DNA of 64,000 bases, taken from contig JAGQDJ010000049.1 in NCBI GenBank assembly GCA_022885665.1, forward strand, positions 186,502-250,501, in the 5' to 3' direction. A program made the translations under genes and the position numbers. Shown in pieces: positions 1 to 11,220 of this stretch. Source of the stretch: Triops longicaudatus (taxonomy: Eukaryota > Arthropoda > Branchiopoda > Notostraca > Triopsidae). Each line of letters opens with the position of its first letter. Position 1 is the first letter of the stretch. The notes beneath the pieces are model-generated. The model did not search any database, was not told where the DNA came from, and was given only the letters and a program-made list of their open reading frames with translations.

Positions 1-1211
1 ACGTCCGTCTGGGGGCTTTGTTTCTTTTATGTTTTTACCCCCCATTACCTATTTACGGTTTTCGCTACCAATATCACAACCAAGCCATATGCTCAAAAAG
101 CCACTCATTCGCATGTTACACAAGAAACTTTAATTCTAAGGGTGTACTGTCCTGACAAATGTTGGGCTTTATGTATTTACAGTACCCTCTTTCCTCCAAC
201 TTATCCCATTGTGCTGATAAGAGATAACCTAAGTGCAATCACCTACCTGGTGGCACTGAACTGAGCTCTATTGTTACGAGCTTTTTTGGCATTGCGACTA
301 TTATGGTCTAATAACACTACAGGAACTGCGTAGTTTGATGATAAAAGTTTTGTTTTTCCAAGGAAAGGTTTTCCCCAAGTCTGTCACCTTCTAGAAAATC
401 TAAAAGGGACCCAGAAATGGGTGACTGGTGGTAAGAATAAGGTGTCCTAGGAGAAAGAGCATCTTGCGTAAAACCAACCCCGCCCAACTCTTCCTAGTGT
501 CGATCACGAGTACAAGCAGGGAAAAACTCTTACCAAGGACGGTTGCGCTTGACCGGCCTTGGCAAATGGATCCTGCCATGCCAATGACAGGTGACCGGAC
601 CGTGCTTGTGCTTGCTTTTTAGAATTGGCGTGTTTTTTTATCACCGGTTCCGAAATCTTCCTTGGGTGGTACGAAATTCTCGGAAATCCTTATCTTGAAG
701 CTCTATCCAAGCGGTTAGGATTTTTAGTATGCTGCGACAATAAAACGGCGAAAGAGGACTAGAATGACAAGTTTTTTTTTCTCGGGGGATTCCACGAAGT
801 GGTCGTTTTCGAAGAACCTGTCCTCATTTAATGTTCATACGCTTGCGTGGATATCCACGCACACCTGCTTTTTTGAAAGCGTATATGCGATAGCCCAATT
901 ACCTAAATAGCCCGCTTTGTCTTTCAAATATCTTTTTTACATAACCGGCCGCTTGAGATTTACAGAAAAAAATAACCATCCTGGCACGGAAAAGAAGGAT
1001 CAGGGGACAGACAGGTTTTTCTTGTTTCTAAAGCTTATAAAAAAAACAGAAATGTTGGATTCTAATGAGAACGCACTCTATAACCTTTGTCTCTTGTGCT
1101 TCTCGCATGACAACCTCGATTGTATTGACTTCCCTCGACTGATCATGTTATTTTTTTCTTGCGTGTCTTTTTTCTCCCCGCTTGCGTTCGCGCCATTTCA
1201 TGGGAATCCAG
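1..1211. other. probable intron of the Pim-like kinase gene, no coding sequence recognised
   Basis: No kinase subdomains are readable in any frame here. A reading frame open from about 917 runs into the kinase exon, but its first part has no family resemblance and is rich in Phe, Leu and Lys, as expected of translated intron. A good acceptor (pyrimidine-rich tract ending in CAG at 1209-1211) marks the true exon start. I read this stretch as the 3' part of an intron whose upstream exons lie outside the window. Confidence 0.6.
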
Positions 1212-1963
1212 GCACGCGGGTTTACTCACCGCCCGAGTGGATCCGTCATCGGCGTTACCAAGGCCGGCCGGCCACCGTTTGGTCCTTAGGTGTGCTGCTT
1301 TACGATATGGTGTGCGGTGACATTCCTTTCGAGCAAGATGAACAAATCATCCGCGGCAGAGTTACATTCCGACCGCAAGTTCGGCTCTCTCTCGAGTGCC
1401 AGGACCTCATTTTACGCTGTCTAGCCTACAGACCCGTCGACCGACCCTCGTTGGAACATATCTTACTCCATCCGTGGATGCAAACCCCTACCGATTTGTC
1501 GGCCGCAGCCTCCGTCGCAGCAGCCACCAATCTGGCCTTAGCAACAGCAGCAGCGGCTGGCATGAGCAGTTCTAACAGCAGCGAGGCGGGTACTAGCAGT
1601 AGTAAGCTGCCTTCCCAAATGGATCCGGCGATGGCGAAAGAACACGTGGGTGGCGCAGGCATTCCTGTCCCTGGTTCACATCACCACCATCACCACCATG
1701 GTGGCGGGAAAGCGCAATCTTTACCCTTGTCAGGCCCTTCGTCCGCGGCGTCTTCGGCAGCTTCCTCGTGTAGTAGAGACGAGCTTGAAGTGCATTTAGA
1801 GACAGATGACGATGTGGTCGAAGCTTTCGAGTTTTTGCACCACAGTAGTAGTCTCCACAGTCCAAGTACGACCCAAGTCGTCACCGTAGCCGCGCCTTCG
1901 AGCACGAGCCAGACTTTGCCTTCTGACGTTGTGCGAGACCTTATATTCGATACTTGTAAATAA
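1212..1963 (+). CDS. Pim-like serine/threonine kinase, last coding exon (gene cut by the window edge)
   Basis: This is the C-terminal part (about 250 codons) of a Ser/Thr protein kinase. The exon opens in phase 1 so that a split Gly codon leads into GTRVYSPPEW, the activation-segment end typical of Pim kinases, where PPE replaces APE. VWSLGVLLYDMVCGDIPFE follows; the lack of Asp before the Trp is also usual for Pim kinases. Then come the RPVDRPS block of subdomain XI and HPWMQ, which closes the kinase fold. After the fold there is a tail of about 150 residues rich in Ala, Ser and Gly with a run of seven His (from about 1679) and an acidic patch, longer than in vertebrate Pim proteins. The catalytic loop and ATP site must lie in exons to the left of the window. 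The stop TAA at 1961-1963 overlaps an AATAAA. Pim kinases promote growth and survival by phosphorylating cytosolic and nuclear targets; a role in this organism is inference. Confidence 0.86.
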
Positions 1964-2203
1964 AAAAGGGGGTTGACATGGCAATCTGGGACGTGTGTGC
2001 ATGTATGTATTTGGCGTGAATTGTCAGTCTGTGTGGTCATTTTTTGTGGTTGTGTGTTTTTTTGGCTAAAAACAGGAAAAAGTACTTTTCATAAAAGGTG
2101 TATGAAATTGGTCCAAGGCGCAGGATTCCCTCCCAATTTTTTCCTTGTAAAGGAGAAAAAAATTGCAAAGGTAATCTCCGTTCGCAAGCCAAAGTCGGTC
2201 GTT

Positions 2204-2228
2204 GAGACGTTCGTTTTACGAACGTCTC
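2204..2228. repeat. perfect 10-bp hairpin in the kinase 3' region
   Basis: GAGACGTTCG at 2204-2213 is mirrored exactly by CGAACGTCTC at 2219-2228 around a 5-base loop. It lies downstream of the kinase stop and upstream of the likely polyadenylation site, so it could form in the 3' UTR. No function is implied. Confidence 0.5.
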
Positions 2229-2555
2229 ACTTAGTCAAATTGCCACGCAAAACCAAAAATGAAGTCGGTCGCGTTTAGAATAAAAGCTAATAATGTATAT
2301 GGCAAAGACGCGTTACCATATCCAAAAAAAAAACTCCTGTTTCGATCTTTGTTTGTTAAGAAGAGACGTTTTTGCCAACTAAAGAGACAACTCCTTGACA
2401 TTTACAACCATGGGAGATGTGTTCTTGAATCTTGCGTTCCTTTTGTTATAGTCCTTATTCTACGCCCTCCCTTTATTTGATTCCACCCATAGCGCTGTGC
2501 GTTGCGCTTTTTTATTTTTTTCTTCCAAAATATTTCGCTCCTGCCCCCCAACACC

Positions 2556-2561
2556 AATAAA
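2556..2561 (+). promoter_or_regulatory. candidate polyadenylation signal of the kinase gene
   Basis: AATAAA about 590 bases after the kinase stop is followed within 30 bases by a G/T-rich stretch, the usual downstream element. A second AATAAA at 1959-1964 overlaps the stop codon and is a less likely site because it would leave almost no 3' UTR. Confidence 0.5.
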
Positions 2562-4639
2562 GTCTTTGATGGTATTATTTCACAAGGTTTGAGGTGATTC
2601 TTGTCTCCTACTTGGGTTTGGCGTAAGAGGAATTGGGTTTTTGGTATGCTTCACATACGAGTGGGGAAATACCCATATGGCCATATTTTTTTCCCAGACA
2701 ATTTGTTTTAAAAAGAGATATCTAATCCATGGCCTCTAAGAATGTGTATCGAGCAATCGTTGAAAAAAACTACTGGACAGGACTGCCTCGCCTTGTCGCT
2801 AATCTCTCCCTTAATTTATTTACGTAGTTATAAGAGTTAAGTTATTTGCGAATGTAAAAAGACCGTGTTTTCATGTGAAAATCTTTTCTGTTACCAAATG
2901 ACGCAGGATCCTCCCAATTTGTAAATAATTAGTAATAAGCAGCCATCTCAGCGAAAGACGAGTCACTTACTAACTGTATTATATGGAATGAAAAACTACT
3001 GTAGACCTTTCGCTACAACGTCTGTATACTGTGCATATGCAAAAATGACAGGATTTCTGTTCGTGCCCCACAGTTTTGTTACTCCCTGACATTTGTTTGT
3101 AAAAATGAAAATGGCCTGGTATCCTTTTGACTGACGCAATAGTACTGAGTTCCTTTTAGGGGCCGGTAAAAAAATTCCTTGATTGGGTTCTGACGGTGAC
3201 GACACTTTTTCCATTGTATGGAAATTGTATACTTTGTAAGCAATTTTGACGAAGAGGAGAGCAATGCAAGAAGACCTACTGTGGATAGCAATGGAACACC
3301 GGTTATCTTCATGAATTTCAGATCACAAGCTTGTTTTGTGTGTTGAAGATGAAGCAGAATAGCAGTGCAAATATTCGAAGTGAACTACTGAAAGAATGAG
3401 ATACTAAAAGATGCAAAGCAAAGAGAAGACGAACAGAAAGAAAGTAACCAGAAGTCCCTCCCCCTGCCACCTTCTTTTGTGTCTCCCCTCCTTTACTCTT
3501 TTTCGGCAGAATTGAGAAAAATGCTATAAGAGCTATTTTTGCAATAAAACGTGTGTGAAAAAAAGGAGAAAAAATTTCGTCTAAGCTTGCCTGAAGTTCG
3601 TTGTAATACACCCAATAAGTAATACTTGTTTTGAGTGTATTTTTTATTCACTCGTTAACAGTTGAGACCCGGTACACACCAGTACGGAAAAATCGAATCC
3701 AGAAAAAGGTAGTTCATGTTAGGGAACGAACTTGAATTAACGCTGAGTAGATTAAAATACATTCAACACGTGTTGTACTATTGTAGGGATAGCTCAGCTG
3801 CATTTTCATGAAGTAGTCGTTTGGCAACAAAACTAAGTAAACATTGAACTTATTTCTATTGCTCAAAAGTGGCAGCTTCGAGAAGTCACTGAAATTTGTC
3901 TAACGGAAGCTACACTGACAATTTGCACGAAAAATGTGGAGTACGCAACTGGGGTACAATGTGTTAAAGAACGCAAAAAAATACGAACCATGTTAGTGAT
4001 ATTTTCCTGTCGACGAGCTACGTAGCGACAGTTTGCTCAAAACTACGTAAAGACCATTTAAAGATCTACAAAGCTTTCAATTATTATTGTACTGAAACTA
4101 TCCACATTTTGTAGCTCATGTGAGAAAATATGTCATTAATTGACGCGAAAGAAGTTTTTTTTTGCAGGGTACAGCTTTCAGAACACATTCCTACTGTTGT
4201 GCAATTACGCAAGAGCAAAAAAATGCGTTGAGCCTTCAGTTCGCATGACAATACGCCAAGTGGTTTGTTTATTGCAGCCGCTCCCCTTTATCTGGTAATA
4301 GCATTATGCTGAAGGTTAAATATTTTCCTGAATCGTTCACGGTTATCAAGTGAGCTATCAACTAATTCTAGAAATAAGGGATTCGATATCGAATCATTTC
4401 CTTCTCGTCAGCTGCCTATTTAAGTATTAGGGCATAATGAAACAGTTGATAGTGCCGTAGCTTTTTTCTTCAATCTGGGTGAAGAGAAAACTCATAAAAC
4501 CTGTAACATGGGAAGCTTGCGAAGATAATTTCCTTAACATAGCTAATTAATTGGCAAAACTAAAGCGACAGTAAAGTTTAACGAAGCTTTCGAATGTCTT
4601 TGGTACGCATTTCTTCCAAACAGTAAATTTAGTTAATTA

Positions 4640-5010
4640 GAAAAGTTAAGCTTTTTGCAAAAGTAAGAAAACTGGAAATGTTTCAATATCACTACACTTT
4701 GCGTTTTTCGGAAGAGTTTTAAAAATCTCAGAAACTAAATGAACCGTTTTGGAATTACTGTCCTTAAGAGTTCGAGTCACGTCGCAAAACAGGGGCAACG
4801 GTGTCATAAAAACAAGTCTGTCTATTTTAAAGACTTCTATATAAAAATTTTTATAGGAAAGAAGGCTTCACGTAATGAGTTGAACATAATTTCAGTATTA
4901 AGATTTCTTTCTAAAAAGAAGTTTAAGACTTTCTTCAGTGTAGCTGGTTTACCAAGCAGTATTAAAAAAAAACTTTTTATTAAGTTAAAAACTTTACTTA
5001 GAAGAGCTAT
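4640..5010 (+). repeat. diverged dispersed repeat, copy 1
   Basis: This sequence is related to the minus strand of 51470-51800. Shared blocks, by eye, include GTTTTAAAAA, GTCGCAAAAC followed by a GGGACAACG/GGGGCAACG block, and TTCAGTGTAGCTG near the end. Both copies even keep a partly shared open frame (93 codons here from 4739), with VAK-x-G and FKT-x-FSVA in common. Identity looks like roughly 65-70 percent. The family is unknown to me; it is either an old transposable-element remnant or a diverged duplicated segment. Confidence 0.6.
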
Positions 5011-8000
5011 TTTTAATTAAAAAACGTTGGCAGTATTCGCGAAAATTTATACTCCAGTTTCTTATATAATTTGGCCAAAAGCGTCACTGCTTGCTCCAGT
5101 GATAATAAGCTCGTTTATTTGTATACTTTTTCGTTATTTTATTAATTGGTTGCGTGCCGTTCCGTCCTTTTTTAGTTTTTAAGTCTATATTGTCAAATTA
5201 ACTTTTTCCTACGAAAGCAGAAGTCACAATTAGATGAAAAACGAAGCACGTAGATGTTAACAGAATTAGAGGTTAACAGCGTTGTAAGTCCAATGCGTTT
5301 CTGGTTCTATAGTTTTTGCTTATAAAGTAAACTTCGTATCGTTTTGCGTGTGCGGTTGGTAACGTTTAGTGATTTTTTTTTAAATGATAATCTCCAAGCG
5401 AAGGGAAAACCCACGGGGAATTTTTTTCGTTACGAAAAGTTTGTTCACTTGCTAAATGCAACAAGCGGTTCCAAGCAGATCTGAATCCTCAACCGCGCCC
5501 GTTTCTTGGACTAACGGAAAAACTCGACGCAGTTACATTTTCCGGAATCCCAGACCGCATTTTTTTATTTGTGCTGCTAGTGATAAAATATGTGGGCAGT
5601 GTGGCACTCTCTGGCCGTTCCCTTTCGTTATCGCGTTAGTTTCCTTGTCTGACTTGCGCGCAATGAAGAAACATTAAAGCATGATGAAACCACGACTAAA
5701 TCCTCCAAAACATAGCCCTAATAATCTACTCAATCTTTGTGGTGCTGTTTCTTCCCGAAACTTAGTTTGGGTTAAATGCTAGCTGACAGAATGAGCTAGA
5801 GCATATAGCTGGCTTATAACGTTTTTAAACTGCTCCTGCCGTTTAAGCATAGCACAAGAGGGGCAGAAACATTAAGCGGACAGGACGCTTTTATGAATGA
5901 AGCGTAGTAGTAGAAGGATGAAGTTGTGAATGAGTTAGTCCGGATGCGTTTCATCTGTATGGTCTTCTGTGCATAAAACATGATTTCAAGAATAGCAAGG
6001 ATGTAACTGAATGAGTTGAACTGGTTGAAAAGTTTGACGGCCTATATGGAAACCATTTTTGCTTAGTCAGTCTAGTTTATCACAATAACTTTGTGACGTT
6101 GATTGAAAAGTTGTTTTGAAGCTAGTCCAGAATCTCCTACTTCCTCCTAGGTACAGCATCCGGTTTAATTACACACCGTATCTTTCAATATTCACAATAG
6201 AAACTGTCATCGACGGGCTATGTAAAAGGAATAACGTCCAAATTATAGGACACGTATTACGAAACAATACAAACTCTCCCACTACGAAAATCTCTAGAGT
6301 ACTCCATTCGTTCCAAATATCTTTTGACAGGAGAAGAATGTTGTCACACGTGGCGCTTACACATAGTCCAATATTTCTTTGATAAGGATATCCGAGAATG
6401 GGGTGTTTATGAACGTTCCATGCGGTGAATTCAGGTGACATTTGTTATTTAAAAATGTCCAATCTATTATTCTTGGGCGAGCGTGGGTTCTCTATTGATG
6501 CTCTATGTAACCTTTTAAAAGTAACACGTCACGGTAGAAGAGCGACAGAGAGTAATTTATTATTAAGGCAGTAAGCATAGTACAATATGTTCGCGTGTAT
6601 GGTGACAGTTTGTTTACTACAGAAAAGTAGTGGCCCTCCAGGTACAACGTATGCGGCGTACACTTTCTCTACCAAAGGCCAAGGTCGAACTTTCGTTCAA
6701 TATTACAATAATAGTGCTTCAAACTACAACACACCTTTGGTACTGTGCGTCAGCAAATCGAAACCTCATAGAAAGAAAGGGGCCGATGAGGTCGAGACTC
6801 TATCGAGGGAGAATGGGAGCGACCTGGACGTCGATGTCTATATGTGCGACGGTGGCTGAGAAAATATTAAAGTCTGTCGCGATGGCAGTGTCCAACCGTG
6901 TCTCGGGAAAAAGCGGGATATATCTCTTCATTTCACCCTCGTTGCTATGCTACTTGATTGTCCAAGATCAGTCCAGTCGACTGCCTGTCGGTCCCCTCTA
7001 GTCCGTAACGCTGGTGCTATGCCAATAATGAATGTGTCTTTGACCGGGTATTGCTGTTCTGATAATATTCTTCGCATTTCGTTTCCATTCGACTTCGTAT
7101 AGTACCTTTGACTTGTAAACTTTGGACGACTGGGCCCGATAGCCTCGATCCCCTATTCTTTCTGGTCCACAATAATACTGCAAGACAACATAAACATTGT
7201 AACGATGATCAATCATTTTTCGTCCTCCTACTTAGCGCTACGCTTCATCGGCTAGTCCTTGATTCCTAGACCTCCATCACCCGCCCTCCCTCCTCCCATG
7301 ACTGCCTCTCGTACCTGATCTATACTTGGAATCGTTATCGATTGATATCTCGGCGTCGCTAGACGCTTGCTTCACTTTCTCGTATTTTTAACCATTCGCT
7401 TGTCGTGATCTTGAATTCTTTACGCGCGCCCCGCCCACGGCACCAACCACGTTTAGGACAATGATTTTTGCGGTTTAGGTGGAGATAACGTTCTCCGAAC
7501 GTCATGGCGACCTTTTCCCTTCGCTCGCTTGTCAGCTTATGTATATCCCTGTAGGATACGAGACGGAAAGCTGATTGCGCCAGGAGCATAAGGTCTCCAC
7601 GTGATGCCAATTTGCCTCATCACTGTGATGTTGAGACAAACGCTCGGAGCGCGCGGCTTGTAAATAACAGAAACTTGACCAGATTTCCTTAAAAAGATTG
7701 AGATGTTGATTCTTGTTTTTCTCTCGACTTTGCTTATGTAGATCCCGAAAAAGCAGCTGGTGGCTTTTCTTTCAGGTAGTTGACCGGGCCATAATAATTA
7801 CGAGACGTTCAAGGAGAGAATCGACAGTCTTAATCTCTGCTTTGGAATGCCCAAGGTGAAAAGGAAAGGCCGCAACGCAGGTTTCCCCAAGCGAAGAAGC
7901 CCCCTTAAAGCTGCCCACGGAGATAGTCCTAGTTATTGGCTCACGATGTGTTGAAAATAGCAGCTGGGGAGAGGCGCAAGTGAGCACATGGAGAGAACAA

Positions 8001-8560
8001 ATTAGAAGTCGGGGCCAGGGGTCGGCACATGTAATGTCGGCCTCGGCAGATTAAGAGAGTAGCAGGTTTGCCTTAGAGATTAGAACGAACAGCAGCGAAG
8101 ACAGATTAGAACTAACGGAAAATGTACTTATGATGTAAGAACGAGCGAAAAAGAGGATTTCGAGGTGGGAGGATTAGACAATCTTTTGCAATCCACTTCT
8201 TCCCACGTGAACAGGGTGTGACCGGTTGTATTAAATCACAATCAGAATCTTTGGTGAATTGCGCCCTCTATTCTGTGAAATGGGGAAAGAGGCCAGCTTC
8301 GTTTTATGCCTCGAATAAGGGCAGAGTTGGCTCAGGATTAAATTCGTTAGTAGCTTCGAAAGTGGTACAAAAAAAAGCAACAGAATTGAGCATAGTGTCA
8401 TGAAAATAAGTAAAAGTTTTGCATTGCAAGCATGCTGATCAGCTTGCTAAACAACCAAACGAATACTCGATTTGCTATTCAGATCTATTGCACAGGGCCA
8501 ACTGACGCCCTAGGAGTCCTAATCTGGGGATTTTCACATTCATTCGATCACTATCGTGGT

Positions 8561-8626
8561 TGAAAATTTAGTTGCCACTATACATAGGTTCGTAAGAACC
8601 TGTGTATGGTGACAACTAAATTTTCA
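8561..8626. repeat. 31-bp near-perfect inverted repeat with a 4-base loop
   Basis: The arms 8561-8591 and 8596-8626 pair over 31 positions around GTAA. There are three differences; read as plus-strand RNA these are one C-A mismatch and two G-U wobbles. The 66-base foldback is the size of a short animal miRNA precursor, but it could equally be a foldback transposon remnant. No open frame is attached. Confidence 0.7.
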
Positions 8627-9215
8627 GGATATATTTAACTAGAAATATCTTGAACACAATTTTGTCAAATGAAATCGTAAGTAAAATGCGTCAAATCACT
8701 AAGAAATGTTGACAACACATGAACGGTTAAGACAACGTATGTTTAACTTAATGACGGTAAGGACTACACTGAAGTACCATTGAGTCGTAAGAAGTGAACA
8801 CATTAACCAGTTAAACGCACACCTTTTACACCGGTGCAATAAAGTGAATACAACAGTAGCCCTGTTACCCAGCATCGCTTTTACTGGCCATAAATTTGGC
8901 AAAAAATTCTCCGTGAATTGGTTGCGCTATTTTTATTTCTCATTCAGGAAATCAAGCTTGTTTTGGTTAACAACAGCAAACTATTCATGGCGACATTAAA
9001 GTTCTTGATTACTACCTAACTAAATGCAGACGCTTAAACAAAAATTTGCGTGCAGTTATATGCAGACTTTTTATAAGTATTTCACTACTTCTTGTTACAA
9101 ATTTCCTCCTTGTTCTTATGTAATCAACTTTCATTTATCCATCAAAGGTTATGTGACCAAATGTAGGCTAGATTGAAAGGTTTGTACTTTTATTTTTTTC
9201 CCCGTAAGTCAGTTA

Positions 9216-9254
9216 AAATATAATTTTATAATACAGAAATATAATTTTATAATA
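9216..9254. repeat. two 18-bp direct repeats, period 21
   Basis: The AT-only block AAATATAATTTTATAATA occurs at 9216-9233 and again at 9237-9254, separated by three bases. It is a short tandem duplication in AT-rich intergenic DNA. Confidence 0.7.
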
Positions 9255-11174
9255 TATTATTTCGTTTCAATCCAACTCGCAGCTACAATCTCAACCGAAG
9301 CAGTTATTACTTAGCCGAGTACCTCATGGTGAAAGCTTTTCCAGTAGACGAGGATTAGAGCAACCATTGGCTGTTCACATCCCGGCCTTTAATCATCCTT
9401 TTGAACCTTTTCTGGCCATAAAATGAGTATCGATCTACGAGTATTACGAGTAGTAAGCAGAGCTCTCCATGTATCGTTACAGCAATCAATAGTCCTCCCG
9501 TCTGTGACTGACTCGTAGGCTGAGGTTATTGGGAATAGTCGAGTGAGCCCAAAGCGTTACGAGGGCTCTTCAACGCTATACGAGGAAAGAGGCTTGGCTG
9601 CTCTAGCTCCGATCGATTCTTCCTTGTCTGCTCCTGAGCCGTCTCACACTCATTTTTAGTACGTATTTTTTCCTCTTGTTTTCCTCGCCTTGAGTGGTCG
9701 TGTTCAAAAATAAAAAAAGTTTGTTTTTCCCACGTTCTTTCTCCCATTTCTTTTCGGGTAAAGGAGCCGTTGGAAGAGATGGAACTAAATAAATTGTCTG
9801 TTTCCTTCATTTTAAAAGCGCAGCGAGTTTGAAAGTTTACTTAGCGTTTACGTCAAAGCAAACAAACGTAAAATGGCATGTACTAGGGTTCCGTCGAGTT
9901 TTTTATTTTTCCGTCTACGGGAAACGGAAAGTGCAGCAGGACTTAGCGTGGGATTATCGGTAAACATTAACCTATACAGACTCGTACGGGAAAGACGCAC
10001 ATCCACCTACATGTGGGGCATGAATAGATATACTTCAGGGGTTGGCGCCCAAGTGGGTGGAATTGACGTCAAAGGAGTGTTGGTTGCTTCTACAGTACAA
10101 GCAGGTAGACGCACAGAGCCTGCGTCACACACCGCACTGCGTGCGCCAGTGCATTCGTTCCTTTTTTGTTGTTGGGGGTTATAATAGCAAATTGTCCTCG
10201 CGCGCACCTGCAGCGTCCGCGGAAGTCTTCCTTTTCCATTTTTTTGTCCTAAAAAACAAGATGATGCCCTACAACTTGTACTCCCATTGTAGACTATCCC
10301 TCATATGTAATATAATCTTCATTACCCTTGCACACTCCCCACCTGCAGGCAAAAACAAAGTTGAAAGGTCATCCAGTCCCACTTCCGGATCCTCCATTTG
10401 GTGGGATTATTTTTTTAGGTTTCTTTATTTTTCTAATTACTACAAGGCCTGCCTGTCTTTCCTTTCAGACTGTGAGTACGCCGTGTGAATCGCTAGGACT
10501 GTAATTTTTTCGCCTCGTAATATGGAGTCAAGTATAGTGGGGCAGAACAAGATCGATAAAGCAAGGCTGCATTATCTGAGCCCCTGGAAAAAGCTCTCAC
10601 GCGTCTCAACCGTTGGAGGAAGGTATGTGCCAACTCTCGCTTAGCGATAGGCAACCGTTTAAAAGAAAACGTTGTGAACCAAATGTCACCAAGACGACAA
10701 TAATTTACTATGTAAAGACCTTGAAATAGGAAGCTCAAATATAGCTCTTGTACGTTGTTACACCTTGTGGTTCTCACTGAGATTCCAACAGAAGAGACTT
10801 TCTTTGATTAATATTGCTACATTACATAACCAATAATCGTACAAAAATTAATTACGATTGTATTCATTTGATATTTTTTTAAGACGTCTTGTTAAACAAA
10901 CGGTTAGTTTTAATTTAAAATAACTGTACGGAGAGTGAGGGTTTATGAAGTTAGGGAGCACTCTACGATGGGAAATGGGGATTCGAAGCTGCGGGATAAC
11001 CAGACGGAGACCAGTCTGGCGATGGAGAACATGGGTGAATAGAAAGAGTGAGAACGGGGGAAAAAATCAGACAAGTCAATGAAGGTATACAGGGTTCTAC
11101 CGTGTCGCGACGCGGCGCGTCGAAAGCTCTCCTTAGTGCACACGAACCCGAAACCAGACGTCCTCGACGGTCGG

Positions 11175-11190
11175 CGTACTGTACAGTACG
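11175..11190. repeat. perfect 16-bp palindrome
   Basis: CGTACTGTACAGTACG is its own reverse complement. It lies 16 bases before an X-box-like site inside a relatively GC-rich patch, so it may belong to a cis-regulatory element; this is inference. Confidence 0.6.
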
Positions 11191-11206
11191 TGGCGTACGC
11201 GACAGC

Positions 11207-11220
11207 GTTACCATAGTAAC
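11207..11220. promoter_or_regulatory. X-box-like RFX transcription factor site
   Basis: GTTACCATAGTAAC consists of two inverted half sites (GTTACC and AGTAAC, the second close to GGTAAC) with a two-base spacer. This is the form of the X-box bound by RFX factors at ciliary gene promoters in animals. It lies in a GC-rich patch (about 10.9-11.7 kb), but I see no adjacent coding exon to identify a target. Confidence 0.5.

Noticed and set aside
917..1211. N-terminal extension of the kinase frame
   Set aside because: It is open by chance. There is no kinase homology, a strong acceptor precedes the conserved block, and the split Gly codon fits a phase-1 intron.
1679..1699. Seven-His run as an engineered tag
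   Set aside because: It is made of mixed CAT/CAC codons inside a natural Gly/Ser/Ala-rich tail, with no vector sequence around it.
6587..7001. Two overlapping plus-strand frames of 90 and 123 codons
   Set aside because: They overlap in different frames without a family match; reduced stop density from higher GC explains them.
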